Assembly (NCBI RefSeq): GCF_007559275.1
Contig: NZ_VMHK01000001.1
Location: forward strand, 372,001 to 436,000
Direction of reading: 5' to 3'
DNA length: 64,000 bases
DNA from: Bifidobacterium apousia
Lineage (GTDB): Bacteria; Actinomycetota; Actinomycetes; Actinomycetales; Bifidobacteriaceae
Under the pieces are notes generated by a model. It saw nothing but the letters and a program-made list of their open reading frames with translations. It was not told the origin of the DNA and made no database searches. The position numbers and the translations under genes were made by a program. Below, piece after piece: positions 58,924 to 64,000 of the stretch (positions are counted from its first letter, which is position 1; every line of letters starts with the position of its first letter).

Positions 58924-60124
58924 GCCACAGGATCCTCTGCCCCGACCCAGCAAGGCCTACGAGGTTGAACTGGTGCACAAGGCGCTGGCGGCAGGCGTCA
59001 ACCCCTTGCAGACGGGGAACCTGCCCAGGTGGGAGGACGAGGTAGGCATAGGCCGGATCGTCAACAGGAGGGTCTTTGAGCTTGACCGCCTGCCTTCGCC
59101 CGCGCAGATGCTGACTCGATATCCCTTGGACGGATCGGCCAAGGATCTGGTCATCCGCTCCCGGCAGGAAATCGTGGACTGCCTGCATGGGCGGGACGAC
59201 CGGCTGCTGGTCATTGTGGGTCCCTGCTCCATTCACGACCCCGATGCCGCCCTGGACTATGCTCGTCGTCTGTCGGCCGTCAACGAGCGGTTGAAGGATC
59301 GGCTGCTGATCGTCATGCGGGTCTACTTCGAGAAGCCACGGACTACGGTCGGTTGGAAGGGCCTGATCAACGACCCCGACCTGGATGGCAGCTATAACAT
59401 CCAGAAGGGTCTGGTCCTGGCGCGGCGCATTTTGCTGGGTGTGCTGGAAACCGGACTTCCGGCTGCTACGGAATTTCTTGAGCCCACATCGCCCCAGTAC
59501 ATTTCTGACGCGGTCAGTTGGGGGGCCATTGGTGCCCGGAACACGGAGAGCCAGGTCCATCGGCAGCTGGCCAGCGGCATGTCCATGCCCATCGGCTTCA
59601 AGAACGCCACGGATGGCAGCGTGGATGTGTCCATTGATTCCTGCTATGCAGCCTCTCAGCGCCATACCTTCTTCGGAATAGACCATGAGGGTCAGGCTGC
59701 GGCTGTGGCGACCATGGGCAACCCCGACTGCCATCTGGTTCTTCGCGGCTCCAAGTCCGGCCCCAACTATGATCAGGATTCGGTGCGGGCAGCCCTTGCC
59801 GTGCTGCGCCAGCGCATGCCTGAGGACAGCGCGGCTGCCCACGGACTGCTCATCGATGCTTCCCATGGCAATTCCGGCAAGGACGAGCGGCGCCAGATCC
59901 AGGTTGTCCATGAGCTGGCCCAGCGGATAGGCGACGGTGAGGAAGGCGTCACTGGCCTGATGATGGAGAGTTTCATACGTGGAGGCAATCAGAAGCCGGC
60001 CCCATTGGACCAGCTGGTCTACGGGTGTTCGATCACCGACCGTTGCATCTCCTGGCCTGATACCCAGGACCTGCTGGAGGAGCTGGCAGGAGCAGTGGAT
60101 CGTCGTCGAAGCGCAACTCGTTGA
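58904..60124 (+). CDS. aroF: 3-deoxy-7-phosphoheptulonate synthase, second copy
   Basis: A 406-residue paralogue of the preceding enzyme with the same motifs (IVGPCSIHDPDAALDYA, GAIGARNTESQVHRQLASG, GFKNATDGS, DASHGNSGKD) and a longer N-terminal extension (about 35 residues), the part that carries allosteric sites in this class. The start at ATG 58904 is set by AAAGGAG 5 nt upstream, overlapping the first gene by 20 nt; translation is coupled. A stretch of about 70 nt (59266-59337 against 58048-58117) is almost identical in DNA to the first copy. The symbol aroF is a convenience; isozyme identity is unproven. Confidence 0.92.
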   Translation: MSRMKDEPQDPLPRPSKAYEVELVHKALAAGVNPLQTGNLPRWEDEVGIGRIVNRRVFELDRLPSPAQMLTRYPLDGSAKDLVIRSRQEIVDCLHGRDDRLLVIVGPCSIHDPDAALDYARRLSAVNERLKDRLLIVMRVYFEKPRTTVGWKGLINDPDLDGSYNIQKGLVLARRILLGVLETGLPAATEFLEPTSPQYISDAVSWGAIGARNTESQVHRQLASGMSMPIGFKNATDGSVDVSIDSCYAASQRHTFFGIDHEGQAAAVATMGNPDCHLVLRGSKSGPNYDQDSVRAALAVLRQRMPEDSAAAHGLLIDASHGNSGKDERRQIQVVHELAQRIGDGEEGVTGLMMESFIRGGNQKPAPLDQLVYGCSITDRCISWPDTQDLLEELAGAVDRRRSATR

Positions 60125-60188
60125 CTTGCGCCTGCAGTAGTCTGGTCGGGCTGCAGTTGCCAGTGGAATCTTGGATAAGGAGTCAGGT

Positions 60189-60923
60189 ATGAGCGAAGCG
60201 GATGCTTCCCCGAAGGGTGAGGATCGGCGGCCGGTTGCCGTCATCGGGGCCATGGATGAGGAGGTGGCGCTGATCGGCCGAGGTCTGCAGCAGGCGGATC
60301 AGGATCCCGGGGCCGGTGAAGCTGGCCTGAAGGTCATATGCGGCGCCCTGAATGGGGCGCACGGCCCGGTTCGTCTGGCTGCCACCGTGGGTGGCATGGG
60401 TACTGTCAACATCGCCGCCACCACACAGTATTTGATCGATGCCTTCCATCCCAGGGCCGTTATCTTCTCCGGTATTGCGGGCAACCTGAACAAGGACCTG
60501 CACATCAACGACGTGGTTCTTGGAGGCACTCTGCGTTATTTGGATACCGACATGCGCTTGGTGGCCCAGTCGGCCCCCGGCACCGAGGAGTTCCACTCGG
60601 ACCCTCACCTGCTGGATCTGGCAAGCCGGACCCTGGACTCCATGGGGATCAAGCACATCGTCGGCACCATTGCGACAGGTGACTACTTTGTGGACAGCCC
60701 GGAGAAGATCGCCGAAGTCAAGGAGCAGACCGGGGCCGACGCGGTCGAGATGGAGGGCGCGGCTGTCTGCCATGTGGCGGCCCGCAACAAGGTGCCAGCC
60801 CTGGTCATCCGCGCTCTGAGCGACAACGCCGACACCGACTACGAGGTCTTCCGGGAGTTCGACATCTCCGAATATGCCGACACGGCCGCCAGGCTTGTGC
60901 TGGGCATCGTGCGCGAGCTCTGA
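60189..60923 (+). CDS. mtnN: 5'-methylthioadenosine/S-adenosylhomocysteine nucleosidase
   Basis: A 244-residue Pfs-type nucleosidase that splits adenine from MTA and SAH, feeding methionine recycling and, where LuxS exists, AI-2 formation. The N-terminal AVIGAMDEEVALI holds the catalytic Glu region; GGMGTVNIAATTQYLI, FSGIAGNL, VEMEGAAVCHVA and IRALSDNAD (catalytic Asp) complete the fold. AAGGAG 7 nt before ATG 60189 sets the start over the in-frame TTG at 60171. Confidence 0.94.
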   Translation: MSEADASPKGEDRRPVAVIGAMDEEVALIGRGLQQADQDPGAGEAGLKVICGALNGAHGPVRLAATVGGMGTVNIAATTQYLIDAFHPRAVIFSGIAGNLNKDLHINDVVLGGTLRYLDTDMRLVAQSAPGTEEFHSDPHLLDLASRTLDSMGIKHIVGTIATGDYFVDSPEKIAEVKEQTGADAVEMEGAAVCHVAARNKVPALVIRALSDNADTDYEVFREFDISEYADTAARLVLGIVREL

Positions 60924-60981
60924 GTGCAGGTCAGTACAAGGAGCCCTCAGCCGTGCAGCTTGGTGCCTATGGGCCTGCGAT

Positions 60982-61002
60982 CTGACGGGTTGCGCCCGTC
61001 AG
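60982..61002 (+). terminator. Hairpin after mtnN
   Basis: CTGACGGG and CCCGTCAG form an 8-bp stem with a 5-nt loop. There is no T-run, so it may be only a weak terminator. Confidence 0.35.
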
Positions 61003-61079
61003 GGCCTAGATGCCGTGAATCTGCTGCAGTTCTGCAGTCCCCGAAGCTGGCTGGCTCCGAACTTGCCATGCCTGTGAAC

Positions 61080-61108
61080 TTGACGGCTGCACCCGACCTG
61101 TGTAATAT
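61080..61108 (+). promoter_or_regulatory. rplJ-rplL promoter (TTGACG-N17-TAATAT)
   Basis: TTGACG at 61080-61085, a 17-nt spacer and TAATAT at 61103-61108. Transcription would begin near 61115, giving a leader of about 190 nt before rplJ, which is long enough for an autoregulatory structure. Confidence 0.7.
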
Positions 61109-61114
61109 TGCCCC

Positions 61115-61303
61115 TTGCATACCAAAGACCGTTGGTCGGGACCCTTGGGTCTCCTAAGTTCGGTTGATCGAGCCAGCACAGGTTGAGTTTCAAATCGGTC
61201 CTTGCGACCTGTTTTTTCGCTCTGCCTGTCGGCAGGGCTTTCTTTTTGCCTGTCATGCTCGGTCGCCCGGCTCCCTCCAGAGGTCTGTCTAGGAAGGAAC
61301 GCC
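61115..61303 (+). ncRNA. Ribosomal protein L10 leader with an internal attenuator hairpin
   Basis: The long leader before rplJ contains AAAGACCGTTGGTCGGGACC and later stem-forming segments, as in L10 leaders where the L10-L12 complex binds its own mRNA. Inside it, GCTCTGCC (61219-61226) pairs with GGCAGGGC (61231-61238), with a 4-nt loop and TTTCTTTTT after it, a textbook intrinsic terminator placed before the gene. L10 binding could decide between this terminator and an alternative fold. The class is assigned by position and short motif only. Confidence 0.55.
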
Positions 61304-61825
61304 ATGAAAAGGCCCGAAAAGGAAGAGGCTGTCGCCAGGCTGACGGACAAGTTCCGTGACGCCGACGCCATCATCCTCACCGAGTACCGCGGGCTCAGTG
61401 TTCCGCAGGTCGCCGATCTGCGAAACAAGCTAGGCCGCGATACTTCCTACAACGTGGCGAAGAACACGCTAGCCCGGATTGCGGCCAAAGAGGCTGGAAT
61501 CGAGGGTCTCGATGAGATGCTTGCCGGCCCCTGCGCCATCACCTTCGTCAAGGGTGATTACGTCAATGCCGCCAAGACGCTGCGTGATTTCGCCAAGGAC
61601 AACCCGGCACTGATCGTCAAGGGCGGCTTCATTGATGGAGCTGTTGCTGACGCGGATGCCATGAAGAAGATCGCGGATCTGGAATCCCGCGATGTTCTGC
61701 TCTCCCGGATGGCCGGCGCGCTCAAGGGCACCATGTCCAAGGCCGCCAACCTGTTCGTCGCTGTGCCTACCAAGGCCGTGCGCACGTTCGACGCCCTGCG
61801 CGAGAAGCAGGAAAAGGCCGCCTGA
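61304..61825 (+). CDS. rplJ: 50S ribosomal protein L10
   Basis: A 173-residue L10, the base of the L12 stalk. MKRPEKEEAVARLTDKF, LTEYRGLSVPQVADLR and YNVAKNTLARIAA are typical. AGGAAGGAACGCC precedes the ATG. An in-frame codon at 61202 lies in the leader and is not used. The C-terminal helix that carries L12 dimers (residues about 135-170) is present. Confidence 0.97.
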   Translation: MKRPEKEEAVARLTDKFRDADAIILTEYRGLSVPQVADLRNKLGRDTSYNVAKNTLARIAAKEAGIEGLDEMLAGPCAITFVKGDYVNAAKTLRDFAKDNPALIVKGGFIDGAVADADAMKKIADLESRDVLLSRMAGALKGTMSKAANLFVAVPTKAVRTFDALREKQEKAA

Positions 61826-61928
61826 GTCCACGGCCACTGGCCCGGATCCATACGGCAAATACAAAAGAAGATGTTCGGTGATCGGCCTACCAGTCAATGC
61901 CGGTCGCCACAAATGAAAGGAAGCCATT

Positions 61929-62309
61929 ATGGCCAAGCTCTCCGCTGACGAGCTCATCGACGCGTTCAAGGAAATGACTCTGGTCGAGCTGTCCGACTTC
62001 GTCAAGAAGTTCGAGGACGAGTTCGACGTCGAGGCCTCCGCCCCCGTGGCCGTGGCCGCTGCCGCTCCCGGTGCTGCTGCTCCGGCTGAGGAGGAGAAGA
62101 CCGAGTTCGACGTCGTCCTCTCCGCCATCGGTGACAAGAAGATCCAGGTCATCAAGGCCGTCAAGGCCATCACCAACCTGGGCCTGGCCGACGCCAAGGC
62201 TCTGGTTGACGGTGCCCCCAAGGCCGTCCTGGAAGGTGCCAAGAAGGAGGACGCCGACAAGGCCAAGGCTCAGCTGGAAGAGGCCGGCGCCACCGTCGAG
62301 CTCAAGTAG
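61929..62309 (+). CDS. rplL: 50S ribosomal protein L7/L12
   Basis: A 126-residue stalk protein. An N-terminal dimerisation domain ([20 protein letters not shown]), an Ala-rich hinge (residues about 38-56) and the globular factor-binding domain ([20 protein letters not shown]) are all complete. AAAGGAAG lies 8 nt upstream. A large hairpin follows. Confidence 0.98.
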   Translation: MAKLSADELIDAFKEMTLVELSDFVKKFEDEFDVEASAPVAVAAAAPGAAAPAEEEKTEFDVVLSAIGDKKIQVIKAVKAITNLGLADAKALVDGAPKAVLEGAKKEDADKAKAQLEEAGATVELK

Positions 62310-62339
62310 TCATCGGCTCTTTCTGAGCCCTTGCATGCT

Positions 62340-62378
62340 GGAAAGCCCTGTGCCGTCACAGACGGCCCGGGGCTTTCC
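62340..62378 (+). terminator. rplL hairpin terminator
   Basis: GGAAAGCCC (62340-62348) pairs with GGGCTTTCC (62370-62378), with an inner CCGT/ACGG stem. There is no T-run, but it has the right size and place. Confidence 0.55.
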
Positions 62379-62676
62379 CATATCCGGCCATACCATGGGG
62401 GATGGGTGTGCCTATTCGCTCGAAGACTATCTGTACCTGGGTTGCCCGAAGTGTCTGAATTGATTCATGGCAGGCAATGAACCACGTGCCGTTTGCGCAA
62501 TCAGGTTTGTAGATACTGCCGATTCGGAGGGCTCCAAGTGGTGCGCTATGCCTGCGAGCCTCTCATGTGTCCTTTATCAGGTAATTCGGCACGCAATCAA
62601 TCCTATCTCTGGGTTTCATGACAGAATAGGCGATAGTACCGAGTGAAGGCGGCTGCAGATTTGGGAGGTCGAAAAC
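62379..62676. other. Intergenic DNA between rplL and the FHA gene
   Basis: No gene was found. Sequence composition is closer to A+T balance than in the flanking genes; a promoter for the FHA gene is expected near the end, but no strong pair of hexamers was found. Confidence 0.4.
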
Positions 62677-64000
62677 GTGAGTGACGATCGGCGACCGGGG
62701 CAGGTGTGGATAATCAAGTTCAATGGGGCGGAAGAGACCCGGCTCAAGCCTGGCGAGACCGTCGAGATCGGCCGCAAGCCTCTGCGTCCGCTGGCCGATG
62801 ACGGTCGGCGTCGTCTGGAGGTGCCCGATCAGACTAAATCCATGTCCAAGCGGCATGCCATTTTCGCCGTCGACCAGGACGGTCTGGCCACCCTGCGCGA
62901 CATGGGTTCCACCAACGGCTCCTATCTGATCCAGTCCGACGGATCGCTGGTCAGGCTGCCCGTGGACGCCGCCTTCCCCCTGTCCAGCAGCTCGGCTCGC
63001 TTTCAGTTCGGTGATGTCCCTGTCGACTTCGTGCGCATCAGCAATCCCGAAGAGGATAAGACCGATCCCTCGCCCCGGGTGCCCGACCTCTTCTCATACT
63101 CCACACAGCCCCGGGGCATGGTGGAGCCTGATGCGGCCGAAATGTCCGTCGATGACATTCTGGACATGCGCGCCGGCGAGCCCACTGGCATCTTCAAGGC
63201 CGACGGGGTCCGCAACCGGGTCACTGCCCTTCACGATATGGCTTTGGGCGCTGCCAAGACAGCCGATGCTTCCCAAGAGGTCGGCGGTGCTTCACAGGAT
63301 CGTCCCAGGACTGCCCCAGCCGCTCAAGGTTCGGAGGGCAATCCGTCGCCGCCTTTCTCCGGAAGAGCAGAGCCCACAGATTCGCGAGGCCCGCAGGCTC
63401 GGTATTCTGACGATGCTGATTCAGCCGATCATGGCCAGGCTGACAGGGCATTCGAATCCCGCGAAGGCGATCGCCGTGGAGGGGACTTCCAGACCCAGGA
63501 CGCTCGTGGCGAAGCCCGCCAGCCTCTGCCATGGCAAGAGCACGAATCCGAGCAGAGTCTGCCGCTGGTCGGCACTCGGCAGGAGGACAGCCAGCCGGTC
63601 GACCGTGATCTTTTCGCTGATGCTCGTCGTTCCCGTTCCGCTGAATCCGCTCCTGATCAGGATCCCTACGACCAGGATGCTCGCGATGCCCGTGAAGATC
63701 GTCGTCATCGCGATGATCGCGCGGCTTCCGGCCGCAGGGGATATGCCGATGGTCAATCTCGTCCAGGCCGAGCTGGCGAAACGGACACGGCCCAGGGATT
63801 CACCCCGCTGGGAGCCGTGGAGCTGGCCCGCCTTTCCAGGAAGGAATCAGATCAGGCTCGGCGTCCTCAGCCAGCGGATCAGCCGGAGGATGACCAGCGG
63901 TATCAGCCGGCTTTCGAGCCTGGATCCGTTTTCGAGCGGGTTTCCAAGGGTGACTATGACCGTGGTCAGGAGGCTATCGAGGTGGATGGGATGAGCTCCG
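62677..64000 (+). CDS. FHA-domain protein, N-terminal part
   Basis: An open frame from GTG 62677, with TTGGGAGG 8 nt upstream, runs off the right edge; at least 441 residues are visible. An N-terminal forkhead-associated domain (residues about 10-110) has EIGRKPL, SMSKRHAIF and the GSTNGSYL loop, which bind phosphothreonine. The following region, from about residue 190, is acidic and rich in Asp, Arg, Ser, Gln and Pro, with no visible fold, and is probably disordered. Actinobacterial FHA proteins read out Ser/Thr kinase signals in cell-wall growth; the partner is unknown. No stop is seen. Confidence 0.85.
   Translation, partial: MSDDRRPGQVWIIKFNGAEETRLKPGETVEIGRKPLRPLADDGRRRLEVPDQTKSMSKRHAIFAVDQDGLATLRDMGSTNGSYLIQSDGSLVRLPVDAAFPLSSSSARFQFGDVPVDFVRISNPEEDKTDPSPRVPDLFSYSTQPRGMVEPDAAEMSVDDILDMRAGEPTGIFKADGVRNRVTALHDMALGAAKTADASQEVGGASQDRPRTAPAAQGSEGNPSPPFSGRAEPTDSRGPQARYSDDADSADHGQADRAFESREGDRRGGDFQTQDARGEARQPLPWQEHESEQSLPLVGTRQEDSQPVDRDLFADARRSRSAESAPDQDPYDQDARDAREDRRHRDDRAASGRRGYADGQSRPGRAGETDTAQGFTPLGAVELARLSRKESDQARRPQPADQPEDDQRYQPAFEPGSVFERVSKGDYDRGQEAIEVDGMSS

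Overview
The window is high-GC actinobacterial chromosome, most probably Bifidobacterium. The evidence is a single-chain type I fatty-acid synthase beside birA, a fused biotin carboxylase/BCCP gene and a carboxyltransferase gene, a free-standing acpS, actinobacterial rpsO-pnp and rplJ-rplL loci, and a type I-C CRISPR-Cas system of bifidobacterial style. The genus is inferred from gene content and order; no species is claimed.

Layout. 1-456: start of a divergent membrane protein. 613-16233: lipid block (birA, accBC, accD, a 3108-residue FAS, then acpS). Biotin ligase charges the carboxylase, the carboxylase makes malonyl-CoA, FAS I uses it, and AcpS activates the FAS carrier domain. Between fas and acpS lie a decayed sortase-anchored surface-protein remnant and a tRNA-Gly(TCC). 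16234-17120: AT-richer DNA with a degenerate two-repeat CRISPR-like unit, an intrinsic terminator and a consensus-like cas promoter. 17243-25145: type I-C cas operon (cas3 broken into two frames, cas5c, cas8c, cas7c, cas4, cas1, cas2). 25146-25591: leader. 25592-40713: one CRISPR array of 229 repeats by hand count, nearly a quarter of the window. 40714-42260: a region with scattered decayed type I-E-like repeats and a tandem duplication of a small acidic protein gene. 42411-64000: housekeeping DNA (membrane protein, rpsO, pnp, lemA, DUF2207-like protein, aldo/keto reductase, pgeF-like, ispD, Pcp-like, DivIVA-like coiled coil, CPBP protease, pepC, two tandem DAHP synthases, mtnN, L10 leader with rplJ-rplL, and the start of an FHA-domain protein).

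The most unusual parts flank the cas locus. Upstream of the cas promoter is a degenerate repeat-spacer-repeat whose stem is kept by a compensatory change, followed by its own terminator; this layout resembles Cas-regulating or antitoxin crRNA-like RNAs. Cas3 is frameshifted inside its HD nuclease domain although the array is very large and several spacers are near-duplicates. Downstream of the array, relics of a second (I-E-like) repeat family sit next to twin small ORFs of unknown function.

All positions, counts and alignments were made by eye; no database search or folding program was run.
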